Shown: positions 55,567 through 64,000 of the stretch, one piece after another
How the letters are laid out: the number at the start of each line of letters is the position of its first letter
Position numbering within the stretch: position 1 is the stretch's first letter
DNA from: Serratia proteamaculans
GTDB taxonomy: Bacteria > Pseudomonadota > Gammaproteobacteria > Enterobacterales > Enterobacteriaceae
Assembly: GCF_013337185.1 (NCBI RefSeq)
Contig: NZ_SWDE01000003.1
Location: forward strand, 434,001-498,000
DNA: 64,000 bases
Direction: 5' to 3'
Program-made: the position numbers and the translations under genes
The notes under the pieces: generated by a model
Told to the model about the DNA's origin: nothing
The model's input: the letters and a program-made list of their open reading frames with translations, nothing else
Database searches by the model: none

Positions 55567-56301
55567 ATGGCTGAATTTAATCTGGCGGAGCTCAATGCGC
55601 TGCCCAAATCAGGGCAGGCGTTGGCACTGGCGGTGGTTAATGGTCAGTTGGAAACCCTTTCTGCCGAGCAGCGTGTCGAATGGGCGCTGGAGCATTTGCC
55701 GGGCGAGTTTGTACTCTCTTCAAGCTTTGGCATTCAGGCGGCGGTGTGTCTGCATTTGGTAACCCGGATCAAGCCGGATATCCCGGTGATCCTCACCGAT
55801 ACCGGCTATCTGTTCCCGGAAACCTATCAGTTTATCGATCAGTTGGCTGACAAGCTGAAGTTGAACCTGCAAGTGTTTCGCGCCGAGCAGTCGCCTGCCT
55901 GGCAGGAAGCACGCTACGGAAAACTGTGGGAGCAGGGCGTTGAGGGTATTGAGAAATACAACCAAATCAACAAGGTTGAGCCGATGAACCGCGCGCTGGA
56001 AACCCTCGGCGGGCAGACCTGGTTCGCCGGCTTGCGTCGCGAACAGTCGGGCAGTCGTGCTCACTTGCCGGTAATGGCGGTACAGCGCGGGGTGTTCAAA
56101 ATCCTGCCGATTATCGACTGGGACAACCGCAAGATTTATCAATACCTGACTGAGCACGGCCTGAGTTACCACCCGCTGTGGGAACAAGGCTATCTGTCGG
56201 TGGGGGATACCCATACCACGCAGAAATGGGAACCGGGCATGAGCGAGGAAGAAACCCGCTTCTTCGGCCTGAAGCGCGAGTGCGGCCTGCACGAAGGCTA
56301 A
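55567..56301 (+). CDS. cysH: Phosphoadenosine phosphosulfate reductase
   Basis: 244 residues. CysH reduces PAPS to sulfite with thioredoxin. The PP-loop region reads [11 protein letters not shown], and the catalytic Cys is in the C-terminal KRECGLHEG. The four-cysteine iron-sulfur motif of plant/Bacillus-type APS reductases is absent, as in the E. coli PAPS-specific enzyme. Last gene of cysJIH. Confidence 0.97.
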   Translation: MAEFNLAELNALPKSGQALALAVVNGQLETLSAEQRVEWALEHLPGEFVLSSSFGIQAAVCLHLVTRIKPDIPVILTDTGYLFPETYQFIDQLADKLKLNLQVFRAEQSPAWQEARYGKLWEQGVEGIEKYNQINKVEPMNRALETLGGQTWFAGLRREQSGSRAHLPVMAVQRGVFKILPIIDWDNRKIYQYLTEHGLSYHPLWEQGYLSVGDTHTTQKWEPGMSEEETRFFGLKRECGLHEG

Positions 56302-56319
56302 TACCCGATTAAACTGACC

Positions 56320-56345
56320 AAGGGCTCAGCATTGGCTGGGCCCTT
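56320..56345. terminator. Hairpin between cysH and the toxin gene
   Basis: AAGGGCTCAGC-ATTG-GCTGGGCCCTT, an 11-bp stem with one G-U pair, lies between the convergent ends of cysH and the toxin gene. The T-run is weak (GTTAATT). Confidence 0.65.
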
Positions 56346-56346
56346 G

Positions 56347-56673
56347 TTAATTCAGTAGCATATGCCGCCAGAGTGCTGCACCGATATCTTGGCGGGTATG
56401 CAAAATCAGTAGAATATCTACGCGATTTTCTGTCACTTCATACAGCGTGCGGTAGTCATGACGATCCAGACGTTCACGTACTGCCAGGCCAAACTCGGCT
56501 AACTGAGAGTTATAACGGCAGCGTAGTGGGTCAACGCGCAAATGTTCGAGAGTTTCGGCAAATATCGTGTCAACGAATCTTGCCGAACCCGGTGGGCCGA
56601 GAGTGATGGCTTTAAAAGACTCAATATCACTGAGGCACTGCAATGCGGTATTAGTGAGGTGAACATCATACAT
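56347..56673 (-). CDS. RelE/ParE-family toxin
   Basis: 108 residues. The sequence pattern MYDVHLTNTALQCLSDI, a central helix pair and RYNSQLAEFGLAVRERLDRHDYRTLYEV followed by VDILLILHTRQD is that of the RelE/ParE fold: a basic Arg-rich middle and the terminal beta strand with an Arg and a His. It follows the antitoxin gene by 11 bases. Whether it cuts mRNA (RelE-like) or poisons gyrase (ParE-like) cannot be told from sequence alone. Confidence 0.82.
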   Translation of the reverse strand: MYDVHLTNTALQCLSDIESFKAITLGPPGSARFVDTIFAETLEHLRVDPLRCRYNSQLAEFGLAVRERLDRHDYRTLYEVTENRVDILLILHTRQDIGAALWRHMLLN

Positions 56674-56684
56674 GGTGGTGATCC

Positions 56685-56960
56685 TTACCCCCGTGATGCG
56701 CGTAACCTTTTTAATGCCTCTTCGGCAGAAAGTGTTCTGCCTTCAGTGACATCCTGTTTAGCCTTCAATGTCAGTTTCAGCAAAGCATGCGTTTGCCGTT
56801 CTCGTTCCCAGGCAGCCAGCTCTTCCTGGCGCTCGGCTGCAGTTTGAACGAATAATTCAGCGGTTCCATTTCTCGTCACCCAAACACCTCCCTTGAAAAT
56901 TTCGGGAGAGCCGAGGCTTTCCCGCGTCGCTTTCTGCGACAGGGTCTTTTGTGTGCTCAT
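56685..56960 (-). CDS. Antitoxin, Phd/YefM-like
   Basis: 91 residues. The VWVTRNGTAELFVQTAAERQEE stretch (about 27-48) resembles the DNA-binding core of Phd/YefM antitoxins, and the charged C-terminus (AEEALKRLRASRG) would wrap the toxin. The order antitoxin then toxin on one strand is standard. A palindrome over the -35 box upstream suggests self-repression. The pair sits alone between cysH and the iap-like gene and looks like a simple insertion. Confidence 0.78.
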   Translation of the reverse strand: MSTQKTLSQKATRESLGSPEIFKGGVWVTRNGTAELFVQTAAERQEELAAWERERQTHALLKLTLKAKQDVTEGRTLSAEEALKRLRASRG

Positions 56961-56992
56961 CAGTCAGGCTCCTGCTGCGAAATCCTGGCAAC

Positions 56993-57030
56993 AGTATACT
57001 CAGTCAAGCTTTTGGGTACAAAATTTGTAC
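56993..57030 (-). promoter_or_regulatory. Toxin-antitoxin promoter with overlapping palindrome
   Basis: On the reverse strand TTGTAC (57016-57021) and TATACT (56993-56998) are spaced by 17 bases. The 15-base palindrome GTACAAA-A-TTTGTAC (57016-57030) covers the -35 box. This arrangement fits autoregulation by the toxin-antitoxin complex. Confidence 0.65.
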
Positions 57031-57051
57031 TGAATTTTGCCCCCGATACGA

Positions 57052-58125
57052 CTATTTTTTCTTTGGTACTTTAGGCGGATGTGCCTGCGCCAGCTCTTTG
57101 ATCAGGGGTAAAAGGATCTGCACGCTCTCGCGGCTGCGCTTGTCGATCCGCCCTGGCAAATTACGCTCCAGGTATTGCAGATTATCGTACTGCGGGCGGT
57201 GCCAGCTCATGCCCTGCGGAAAGTGCGGGCTGACGGCACGCTGCTGATAACCGTCTTTATTGCCCAGCGACCAGTTGGTGGCTTCGACGGACAGCACCGG
57301 AATACCGGCTTTATCAAACACTTCCTGATCGGAACAGCAGCCGGTGCCTTTCGGATGCGCCTTGCTGCCCGGGTTAGTGGCAGCGGCGATGCCATAGCGG
57401 TGGGCGATATCCAGTGCGCGGTCGCGGCTCTGCTTCACCAACTTCGGCGGTGTGTTGCGACCGGCGTTGAAATAGAGACGATCGCCGGTGATCAGGCTGT
57501 CGAGGTTAATCACCAGCACAGTATTGCGTTTTTCTTCCGGGCTCATACGCTGCAGATAGTTCTGTGCGCCCAGCGAGCCTATCTCTTCGGCGCTGGTGGC
57601 GACAAAGCGCAGGCCGTAAGCCGTGGGGAGGTTCTTCAGACGCTCTGCCAATTCCAGCATGACGCCGATGCCAGAGGCATTGTCATCGACCCCCTGCAAC
57701 GTCAGGCCGCCGAGGTTGTTATCCAGATCGGCGTCGCTTTGTGGCGTATAGGTATCAAAATGCGCCACGATCAGAATTTGCTGCGGATTGCTGCCATTTT
57801 TAGCGGCGATCACCGAGCTGGCGGTAACATTATTCCAGTTCTTTTTGCCGTCTTTGCTGGTGTAGAGGTAACGAGTTTTAAAACTGCGGATATCGCTCTG
57901 ATAACCCATCTTGCTGAACTGCTGGTTTAGATAGTCTGCGGTGAGCAATTCGGCCGGGCTGCCTGCCATACGGCCGGGGAAATAGGTCGCGATATGACGG
58001 ATTTGGTCAGCGGCGAATTTACCCATCGGGAGATCTTTCGCGGGCTGTGTGGCGGCAGAAACGCTGAAAACACCGCCGAGCACTGCCACCAACAGGCCGG
58101 CCTTCAGATAAAAGCGGGAAAACAT
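57052..58125 (-). CDS. iap: Aminopeptidase Iap-like (M28 family, alkaline phosphatase isozyme conversion)
   Basis: 357 residues. A signal peptide (FYLKAGLLVAVLGGVFSVSA) directs it to the periplasm. M28 zinc ligands are visible: VAHFDTYTPQ (His, Asp), GVDDNASGIGVMLELA, TSAEEIGSLGAQNYL (Glu) and the late DGYQQ/HFPQ region. Iap of E. coli removes N-terminal Arg from alkaline phosphatase and sits beside cysH and a CRISPR array; here the gene is near cysH but no CRISPR repeats are present. Confidence 0.88.
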   Translation of the reverse strand: MFSRFYLKAGLLVAVLGGVFSVSAATQPAKDLPMGKFAADQIRHIATYFPGRMAGSPAELLTADYLNQQFSKMGYQSDIRSFKTRYLYTSKDGKKNWNNVTASSVIAAKNGSNPQQILIVAHFDTYTPQSDADLDNNLGGLTLQGVDDNASGIGVMLELAERLKNLPTAYGLRFVATSAEEIGSLGAQNYLQRMSPEEKRNTVLVINLDSLITGDRLYFNAGRNTPPKLVKQSRDRALDIAHRYGIAAATNPGSKAHPKGTGCCSDQEVFDKAGIPVLSVEATNWSLGNKDGYQQRAVSPHFPQGMSWHRPQYDNLQYLERNLPGRIDKRSRESVQILLPLIKELAQAHPPKVPKKK

Positions 58126-58400
58126 ACCGAAAAATCCTTCTTTTTAATGTCGGTCATACCGATTCTTTTGCGGCTCTCAGTATGAGACTCGGCGGCAGAT
58201 TAAACAATTTCCACCGCTCTTAAATTTACGCGGCACGGGCAAAATTTCGGTGCTGTGCGCAACTAATGATATCGAACCTTGTGCCGAGCAAAATACTTTG
58301 CGAAATGCTGGGCATATTACAGGAATCGGTATTTAACCCTGTCCATGGTGTGGTTTATTATTCAGCGATAAGGTTCATACGGATCGAAGGAGAAACCCTG

Positions 58401-58694
58401 ATGCTGGACAAGTGCGATAACAGGTTCGGCCTGATAGAGAAGAAAGCCGAGTATGTGGAACATACTCTCAATCAGGTCAAAACCGATTTGGCGACGCTGA
58501 CCATGCGTTCAGCCGAGTTTGTCACCAAAGGCGACTTGCATAAGGAAGTGGGATTGCTGCACCGGGAGATCGGGTTGGTTCATAAAGAGATGACTAATCA
58601 AACCAAATGGATGGTTAGTCAGACTAAATGGATGATTAGTACCATATTGGCTGTCGCTGGGCTGTGTATGACCGCCGCGAAATTTTGGTTTTAA
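58401..58694 (+). CDS. Small heptad-repeat protein with C-terminal membrane helix
   Basis: 97 residues from the ATG at 58401, chosen for its ribosome site (AAGGAG); the frame is open 45 codons further up but without a site. Predicted long coiled coil: after LTMRSAEFVTKGDL comes a strict seven-residue repeat (HKEVGLL, HREIGLV, HKEMTNQ, TKWMVSQ, TKWMIST) that is visible as a 21-base period in the DNA. A hydrophobic end (ILAVAGLCMTAAKFWF) anchors it in the membrane. It recalls XhlA/DUF1640-type small membrane coiled coils. Function unknown; between iap and cysG. Confidence 0.65.
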   Translation: MLDKCDNRFGLIEKKAEYVEHTLNQVKTDLATLTMRSAEFVTKGDLHKEVGLLHREIGLVHKEMTNQTKWMVSQTKWMISTILAVAGLCMTAAKFWF

Positions 58695-58818
58695 CTTCCG
58701 CCACTATCCGCCTGCCTGGGCTGGATCATTGCCGCGGACTTACCGGCTATCTAACCGCCGCAAACCCTGATGCTGCGGCCTATATTCCATAAAAGAACTA
58801 GTCATTCCTTTTCGTCAT

Positions 58819-58847
58819 TTCAGAGGCTAAATCTCAGCCCGTATAGT
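58819..58847 (+). promoter_or_regulatory. Candidate cysG promoter
   Basis: TTCAGA (58819-58824) and TATAGT (58842-58847) are spaced by 17 bases. The upstream AGTCATTCCTTTTCGTCATTT resembles CysB-activated cys promoters, but the -35 is weak and the CysB match is loose. Confidence 0.4.
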
Positions 58848-58881
58848 CACACTATCTTCCCGCATAGATGAAAAGGCTGTT

Positions 58882-60318
58882 GTGGACTATCTACCTATAT
58901 TTGCCGACCTGAAACAACGTCCGGTGTTGGTCGTTGGCGGCGGTGAAGTGGCTGCGCGCAAAGTTGACCTCCTCCTGCGCGCCGGGGCTGAAATACGGAT
59001 AGTTGCGCAGTCACTCTCACCGTTACTCGAACAACTTCGTCAGCAGGGGAAAATCCACTGGCTGGGGCAGGCTTTTGCCGCTGAGCAACTCGATGAGGTT
59101 TTTCTGGTGATTGCCGCCACCGATGACAGTGCGCTGAATGCCAAGGTATTTAGCGAGGCGGATAAACGCCGGGTGCTGGCCAACGTAGTGGACGATCAGC
59201 CGCGCTGTTCGTTCATCTTCCCGTCGATTATCGACCGTTCACCCCTGGTGGTAGCCGTCTCTTCCAGCGGTCAGGCACCGGTGCTGGCACGCATGCTGCG
59301 TGAAAAACTTGAGGCCTTGTTGCCCGCCAGTCTGGGCCAGATGGCTCAGGTCGCCGGGCGCTGGCGTGGTCAGGTAAAGCAACGGCTGAATTCCATTGGC
59401 CAACGCCGCCGTTTTTGGGAAAAAACCTTTGGCGGCCGCTTCGCAACGCTGGTGGCCAATGGCCAAACCGCCGAGGCGCAGCGGCAACTGGAGCAGGACT
59501 TAGAGCAGTTTGCACAGGGCAGCGAAGGCACTCAGGGCGAAATTGCCCTGGTGGGGGCCGGGCCGGGCGACGTGGGGTTACTGACCCTGCGCGGGCTGCA
59601 GGTGATGCAGCAGGCCGACGTGGTGCTGTATGACCATCTGGTTAGCGATGAAATTCTTGATTTGGTTCGTCGTGATGCCGAACGCATCTGCGTGGGCAAA
59701 CGCGCCGGCGCACACTCGGTGATCCAGGAAGAAACCAACCGCCTGCTGGTGGAACTGGCGCAACAGGGCAAACGTGTGGTGCGGCTGAAGGGGGGGGATC
59801 CCTTTATCTTTGGCCGCGGTGGCGAAGAATTGCAGGTGGCCGCCGAGGCCGGCATCCCGTTCCAGGTAGTGCCGGGTGTGACCGCCGCCGCCGGGGCAAC
59901 CGCCTATGCCGGTATCCCGCTGACGCATCGCGATCACGCACAGAGCGTCACCTTTATTACCGGCCACTGTCGCCCCGATGGCGATGGCGATGGGCTGGAC
60001 TGGGCCGATTTGGCGCGTGCGCGCCAGACTCTGGCTATCTACATGGGCACCATGAAGGCGGCGGATATCAGCCAGCGCCTGATAGCTCATGGGCGTGCGG
60101 CTACTACGCCGGTGGCGGTAATCAGCCGCGGCACGCGGGCGGACCAACTGGTGCAAACCGGCACGCTGCAACAACTCGAACAATTGGCTCAACAGGCACC
60201 GTTACCGGCGCTGCTGGTGATCGGCGAAGTGGTGGAATTACATCACCAAATCGCCTGGTTTGGGCATCAACCGCAGACGGAAGGGGTATCACGCCCAGCC
60301 GTCGTGAATTTGGCTTAA
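58882..60318 (+). CDS. cysG: Siroheme synthase (trifunctional)
   Basis: 478 residues from a GTG start ([21 protein letters not shown]). The N-terminal half (about 1-205) is the NAD-dependent dehydrogenase/ferrochelatase with the loop [11 protein letters not shown] and [18 protein letters not shown]; the C-terminal half (about 215-460) is uroporphyrinogen III methyltransferase with [15 protein letters not shown] and [16 protein letters not shown]. Makes siroheme for CysI. In E. coli cysG lies with nirBD; here it precedes cysDNC, tying siroheme supply to sulfate assimilation. Confidence 0.96.
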   Translation: MDYLPIFADLKQRPVLVVGGGEVAARKVDLLLRAGAEIRIVAQSLSPLLEQLRQQGKIHWLGQAFAAEQLDEVFLVIAATDDSALNAKVFSEADKRRVLANVVDDQPRCSFIFPSIIDRSPLVVAVSSSGQAPVLARMLREKLEALLPASLGQMAQVAGRWRGQVKQRLNSIGQRRRFWEKTFGGRFATLVANGQTAEAQRQLEQDLEQFAQGSEGTQGEIALVGAGPGDVGLLTLRGLQVMQQADVVLYDHLVSDEILDLVRRDAERICVGKRAGAHSVIQEETNRLLVELAQQGKRVVRLKGGDPFIFGRGGEELQVAAEAGIPFQVVPGVTAAAGATAYAGIPLTHRDHAQSVTFITGHCRPDGDGDGLDWADLARARQTLAIYMGTMKAADISQRLIAHGRAATTPVAVISRGTRADQLVQTGTLQQLEQLAQQAPLPALLVIGEVVELHHQIAWFGHQPQTEGVSRPAVVNLA

Positions 60319-60327
60319 GGATCTGTT

Positions 60328-61236
60328 ATGGACGAAAAACGACTCACTCATTTGCGGCAATTGGAGGCGGAGAGTATCCATATCATCCGTGAAGTCGCCG
60401 CTGAATTCGGCAACCCGGTGATGCTTTATTCCATCGGTAAAGACTCCTCCGTGATGCTGCACCTGGCACGTAAGGCCTTCTTCCCAGGTACGCTGCCGTT
60501 CCCTCTGCTGCACGTGGATACCGGCTGGAAATTCAGCGAGATGTACCAATTCCGTGACCGCACTGCCAAGGAGTACGGTTTTGAGCTGCTGGTACACAAA
60601 AACCCTGAAGGCGTGGCGATGGGCATCAACCCGTTCGTTCACGGCAGTGCCAAGCATACCGATATCATGAAAACCGAAGGTCTGAAGCAGGCGCTGAACA
60701 AATACGGTTTTGATGCCGCCTTTGGTGGCGCTCGCCGTGACGAAGAAAAATCACGCGCCAAAGAGCGTATCTATTCTTTCCGCGACCGTTTCCACCGCTG
60801 GGATCCGAAGAACCAGCGTCCGGAGCTGTGGCACAACTACAACGGCCAGATCAACAAGGGCGAAAGCATTCGTGTATTCCCACTGTCGAACTGGACCGAG
60901 CTGGATATCTGGCAATACATTTTCCTGGAAAAGATCGACATCATCCCTTTATACCTGGCGAAACCCCGCCCGGTGGTAGAGCGCGACGGCATGCTGTTGA
61001 TGGTGGACGACGATCGCATCGATCTGCAGCCGGGTGAAGTGATCAGCCAGCGCATGGTGCGTTTCCGCACCCTGGGTTGCTGGCCGCTGACCGGCGCGGT
61101 GGAGTCCGAAGCGCAAACGCTGCCGGAAATCATCGAAGAGATGTTGGTGTCCACCACCAGTGAGCGTCAGGGACGGATGATCGACCGCGATCAGTCCGGC
61201 TCGATGGAACTGAAAAAGCGTCAAGGGTATTTCTAA
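60328..61236 (+). CDS. cysD: Sulfate adenylyltransferase subunit 2
   Basis: 302 residues, as in E. coli. CysD adenylates sulfate to APS, driven by GTP hydrolysis on CysN. The PP-loop [17 protein letters not shown] (about 35-51) and the C-terminal basic tail ([22 protein letters not shown], shortened here) are typical. Nine bases after cysG and 11 before cysN: one operon. Confidence 0.97.
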   Translation: MDEKRLTHLRQLEAESIHIIREVAAEFGNPVMLYSIGKDSSVMLHLARKAFFPGTLPFPLLHVDTGWKFSEMYQFRDRTAKEYGFELLVHKNPEGVAMGINPFVHGSAKHTDIMKTEGLKQALNKYGFDAAFGGARRDEEKSRAKERIYSFRDRFHRWDPKNQRPELWHNYNGQINKGESIRVFPLSNWTELDIWQYIFLEKIDIIPLYLAKPRPVVERDGMLLMVDDDRIDLQPGEVISQRMVRFRTLGCWPLTGAVESEAQTLPEIIEEMLVSTTSERQGRMIDRDQSGSMELKKRQGYF

Positions 61237-61247
61237 GGAGCCGCCGG

Positions 61248-62693
61248 ATGAACACTATAGTTTCGCAAAACCAGGCAATTGCCCAACAAATCGCTGAACA
61301 GGGCGGGGTCGAGTCCTACCTGCACGCGCAGCAACATAAAAGTCTGTTACGGTTCCTGACCTGCGGCAGCGTCGACGACGGTAAAAGCACCCTGATCGGC
61401 CGCCTGCTGCACGATACCCGCCAGATCTACGAAGATCAGCTGTCCACGCTGCACAGTGACAGCAAGCGCATTGGCACCCAGGGCGAAAAACTCGATCTGG
61501 CATTGCTGGTCGACGGCCTGCAGGCCGAGCGTGAGCAGGGCATCACCATTGACGTGGCCTATCGCTATTTCTCGACTGAAAAGCGCAAATTTATTATCGC
61601 CGATACACCGGGACATGAGCAGTACACCCGCAATATGGCGACCGGTGCCTCCACCTGCGATCTGGCCATTTTGCTGATCGACGCGCGTAAAGGGGTGCTG
61701 GATCAAACTCGCAGACACAGCTTTATCGCCACGTTGCTCGGCATTCGCCATTTGGTGGTGGCGGTCAACAAGATGGATCTGGTGGATTACAAAGAGTCGG
61801 TATTCGAGCAGTTCAAGCAGGACTATCTGACCTTTGCTCAGCAGTTGCCAAGCGATCTGGACATCAAGTTTGTCCCGCTGTCGGCACTCGATGGCGATAA
61901 CGTGGCCAGCGAAAGCACCCAGATGCCTTGGTACAACGGCCCAACGCTGCTGCAGGTATTGGAAAGCGTGGATGTTGTCAGCGAGCGCGAAACGCAACCG
62001 CTGCGCTTCCCGGTGCAATATGTTAACCGTCCAAATCTGGATTTCCGTGGCTATGCCGGCACCTTGTCGGCCGGTGTGGTACGCGTGGGCCAGCGTGTGA
62101 AGGTGTTGCCTTCCGGCGTGGAATCCACCGTTGCACGTATTGTCACCTTTGATGGTGACTTGCAGGAAGCGGTACCGGGTGAGGCCATCACGCTGGTGCT
62201 GAAGGATGAGGTGGACATCAGCCGCGGCGATTTGCTGGTCGATGCCGGGGAAACCCTGCAGGCGGCGCAAAGCGCACTGGTTGACGTGGTGTGGATGGCC
62301 GAGAAGCCGCTGTTACCGGGGCAGAGCTACGACATCAAGGTCGCTGGCAAAAAGACTCGCGCACGGGTGGAAGGCATTCGCCACCAGGTTGAAATCAACT
62401 CGCTGGCCCAGCATCAGGCCGACACCTTGCCGCTGAACGGCATTGGCCTGGTGGAACTGACCTTCGACGAACCGTTGGTGTTGGACAGCTATCAGCGTAA
62501 TCATGACACCGGCGGATTGATCTTTATCGATCGCCTGAGTAACGTCACGGTTGGCGCCGGGCTGATCCGCGAAACCTTGCAGGATGCTCAGGCGGCTGCT
62601 GGAGACTTCAGCGCATTCGAGCTGGAACTCAATGCCCTGGTGCGTAAACACTTCCCGCATTGGGGCGCACGCGACCTGATCGGGGGCAAGTAA
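61248..62693 (+). CDS. cysN: Sulfate adenylyltransferase subunit 1 (GTPase)
   Basis: 481 residues. EF-Tu-like GTPase that activates CysD. G1 [18 protein letters not shown] (about 36-53), G3 [17 protein letters not shown] and G4 AVNKMDLVD are intact; two beta-barrel domains follow. The stop is one base before the GTG start of cysC, so they are translated together. Confidence 0.97.
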   Translation: MNTIVSQNQAIAQQIAEQGGVESYLHAQQHKSLLRFLTCGSVDDGKSTLIGRLLHDTRQIYEDQLSTLHSDSKRIGTQGEKLDLALLVDGLQAEREQGITIDVAYRYFSTEKRKFIIADTPGHEQYTRNMATGASTCDLAILLIDARKGVLDQTRRHSFIATLLGIRHLVVAVNKMDLVDYKESVFEQFKQDYLTFAQQLPSDLDIKFVPLSALDGDNVASESTQMPWYNGPTLLQVLESVDVVSERETQPLRFPVQYVNRPNLDFRGYAGTLSAGVVRVGQRVKVLPSGVESTVARIVTFDGDLQEAVPGEAITLVLKDEVDISRGDLLVDAGETLQAAQSALVDVVWMAEKPLLPGQSYDIKVAGKKTRARVEGIRHQVEINSLAQHQADTLPLNGIGLVELTFDEPLVLDSYQRNHDTGGLIFIDRLSNVTVGAGLIRETLQDAQAAAGDFSAFELELNALVRKHFPHWGARDLIGGK

Positions 62694-62694
62694 C

Positions 62695-63324
62695 GTGACC
62701 GACGTAGAGCAACGATCAACCGGGCCGGATGATGACAACGTGGTCTGGCATCCGCATGCGGTAGCGCGTGCGGATCGCGAAGTCCGTAACGGCCATAAAG
62801 GCGTGGTGCTGTGGTTTACCGGGCTGTCCGGCTCGGGTAAATCCACCGTTGCCGGTGCGCTGGAACAGGCGCTGCACGCTCTTGGCGTCAGCACCTATTT
62901 GCTGGATGGTGATAACGTGCGTCACGGTCTGTGTCGCGATCTGGGATTCTCCGACGACGATCGGCGCGAGAATATTCGCCGTGTGGGGGAAGTGTCCAAA
63001 CTGATGGTGGATGCCGGGCTGGTGGTGCTCACCGCGTTTATTTCACCGCACCGCACAGAACGGCAGATGGTGCGCGAACTGCTCGATGAAGATCGCTTTA
63101 TTGAGGTGTTCGTCGACACGCCGCTGGCGATTTGTGAGCAGCGCGATCCGAAGGGATTGTACAAAAAAGCCCGGGCCGGAGAGCTGCGTAATTTCACCGG
63201 AATCGACTCGGTTTACGAGGCGCCGCAACGGCCGGATATTCACCTTGATGGCCAACAATTGGTAACAAATTTGATTGCGCAATTGTTAGACGTGCTGCGT
63301 GGTCGGGCTATTATCAAACCCTGA
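62695..63324 (+). CDS. cysC: Adenylylsulfate kinase
   Basis: 209 residues from GTG. CysC phosphorylates APS to PAPS. Walker [18 protein letters not shown] is near 40-55; [22 protein letters not shown] and the phosphorylatable Ser in [11 protein letters not shown] are present, as is the lid [19 protein letters not shown]. Ends the cysG-cysDNC operon; a strong terminator follows. Confidence 0.97.
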   Translation: MTDVEQRSTGPDDDNVVWHPHAVARADREVRNGHKGVVLWFTGLSGSGKSTVAGALEQALHALGVSTYLLDGDNVRHGLCRDLGFSDDDRRENIRRVGEVSKLMVDAGLVVLTAFISPHRTERQMVRELLDEDRFIEVFVDTPLAICEQRDPKGLYKKARAGELRNFTGIDSVYEAPQRPDIHLDGQQLVTNLIAQLLDVLRGRAIIKP

Positions 63325-63333
63325 ATTCAGAAA

Positions 63334-63365
63334 AGCGTGTGGCGTTTTTGCGCCATACGCTTTTT
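63334..63365 (+). terminator. Terminator after cysC
   Basis: AGCGTGTGGCG and CGCCATACGCT form an 11-bp stem (one G-U pair) around a six-base loop, followed by a T-run. Confidence 0.9.
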
Positions 63366-63409
63366 ACGCTAAGCCCGCCGGAGAGCGTGCCGAATAACCA
63401 GGGAACACT

Positions 63410-63727
63410 ATGCAAAATGTCTCGCCTATCTTGATTGACTCAAACCAGGAGAAAGAGGAGCCCTCTTATTCTTTCCTGGGCGGCGTCTGCGGCTTTGTTT
63501 TCTACTGGCTGGCGTTCGCGGTGCCCTTTGTGGTCTACGGTTCCAACACACTCTTCTTCCTGCTCTACACCTGGCCGTTCTTCCTGGCCCTGATGCCGGT
63601 ATCGGTACTGATTGGCATCACGCTCAGCATGCTGTTGCGCGGCCGTCTGATCCTGACGCTGCTGCTGACCGGCGCTATCGTGCTGTGTCTGTTCTGGCTG
63701 GTATTCAGTTTTCTGACCGGCTGGTGA
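63410..63727 (+). CDS. ygbE: DUF3561 membrane protein YgbE
   Basis: 105 residues with three hydrophobic helices (about 24-45, 48-68 and 80-103) after a charged N-terminus. Matches E. coli YgbE, which also follows cysC. Function unknown. In E. coli ftsB, ispD and ispF come next; here the neighbour is an unrelated ABC transporter gene on the other strand. Confidence 0.9.
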   Translation: MQNVSPILIDSNQEKEEPSYSFLGGVCGFVFYWLAFAVPFVVYGSNTLFFLLYTWPFFLALMPVSVLIGITLSMLLRGRLILTLLLTGAIVLCLFWLVFSFLTGW

Positions 63728-63779
63728 GAGAGTGGGCGCAGTTGCCTGCGCCCGAAGCATTGCAAAGCCGTGCCGAAGG

Positions 63780-64000
63780 TTACAAAACTTTGCTTAGAAA
63801 AGCCTGAGTGCGCGGGTTGGCAGGGTTGCTGAAAATCTGCTGCGGTGTGCCTTCTTCCTGAATGATCCCCTGATCGATAAACAACACCCGATCGGCCACT
63901 TCGCGGGCAAAGCCCATCTCGTGGGTGACCACCACCATGGTCATGCCTTCGTGTGCCAATGACTTCATCACCGCCAGCACTTCGCCGACCAACTCGGGAT
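63780..64000 (-). CDS. Amino acid ABC transporter ATP-binding protein, C-terminal end (partial)
   Basis: The last 73 or so residues of an ATPase of the polar amino acid importer type: [15 protein letters not shown], the H-loop [20 protein letters not shown] and the end [18 protein letters not shown]. The Walker motifs and start lie beyond the window. GlnQ, ArtP and cystine ATPases end alike, so the substrate cannot be named. Confidence 0.9.
   Translation of the reverse strand, partial: PELVGEVLAVMKSLAHEGMTMVVVTHEMGFAREVADRVLFIDQGIIQEEGTPQQIFSNPANPRTQAFLSKVL

Noticed and set aside
56301-58881. CRISPR array near iap and cysH, as in E. coli
   Set aside because: No regularly spaced direct repeats were found; the space holds a toxin-antitoxin pair and a small membrane protein.

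Overview
The window reads as ordinary enterobacterial chromosome of about 55% GC. Gene order, protein sequences and the lpxC-secM-secA, cysJIH and cysGDNC blocks point to Yersiniaceae, most probably a Serratia; the genus is inferred from gene content, not tested. Nearly all the sequence is coding. No rRNA, tRNA, CRISPR array, prophage or transposase was seen.

Layout. Positions 1-5148 hold the end of the dcw cluster (ftsQ end, ftsA, ftsZ, lpxC), a reverse-strand DUF721/DciA-like gene and the secM arrest-peptide gene. secA and mutT follow (5237-8455). A reverse block yacG-zapD-coaE (8496-10110), forward guaC, a reverse type IV pilus set hofC-hofB-ppdD and reverse nadC run to 15710. Between nadC and ampE, where ampD is expected, there is only a 376-bp palindrome-rich spacer. 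After ampE come hemL, clcA, erpA, a small exported protein, yadS-btuF-mtnN, dgt and degP (to 26281). Next is barA, a gutted rlmD pseudogene, relA, mazG, pyrG and eno (to 36055).

Positions 36368-50159 form an accessory block inserted between eno and queE. It has two parts. The first is a forward operon of a sulfide:quinone-oxidoreductase-like flavoprotein, a DUF1641 protein and a methionine gamma-lyase, which looks like a sulfur amino acid breakdown and sulfide handling unit. The second is a reverse histidine-utilisation operon hutU-hutH-hutT-hutX-hutW-hutV ending in a second ammonia-lyase-like gene that lacks exactly the Ala-Ser-Gly triplet that forms the MIO cofactor. A HutC-type operator (TGTA-N2-TACA) lies in the hutU promoter, and a similar site lies in the promoter of the next reverse gene, an aromatic-acid-type MFS transporter. 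hutI, hutG and hutC are not in the window.

The last part (50483-64000) is queE, queD, the assimilatory sulfate reduction genes cysJIH, a RelE/ParE-Phd type toxin-antitoxin pair, an Iap-like aminopeptidase, a small heptad-repeat membrane protein, cysG-cysD-cysN-cysC, ygbE and the end of an amino acid ABC transporter ATPase gene. cysDNC activates sulfate, cysH reduces PAPS, cysJI reduces sulfite using siroheme made by cysG.

The points most worth a second look are the MIO-less ammonia-lyase homologue in the hut operon, the remains of rlmD, the absence of ampD beside ampE, the SQR/DUF1641/methionine-lyase operon, the possible HutC control of the MFS gene, and two MITE-like repeat cassettes.
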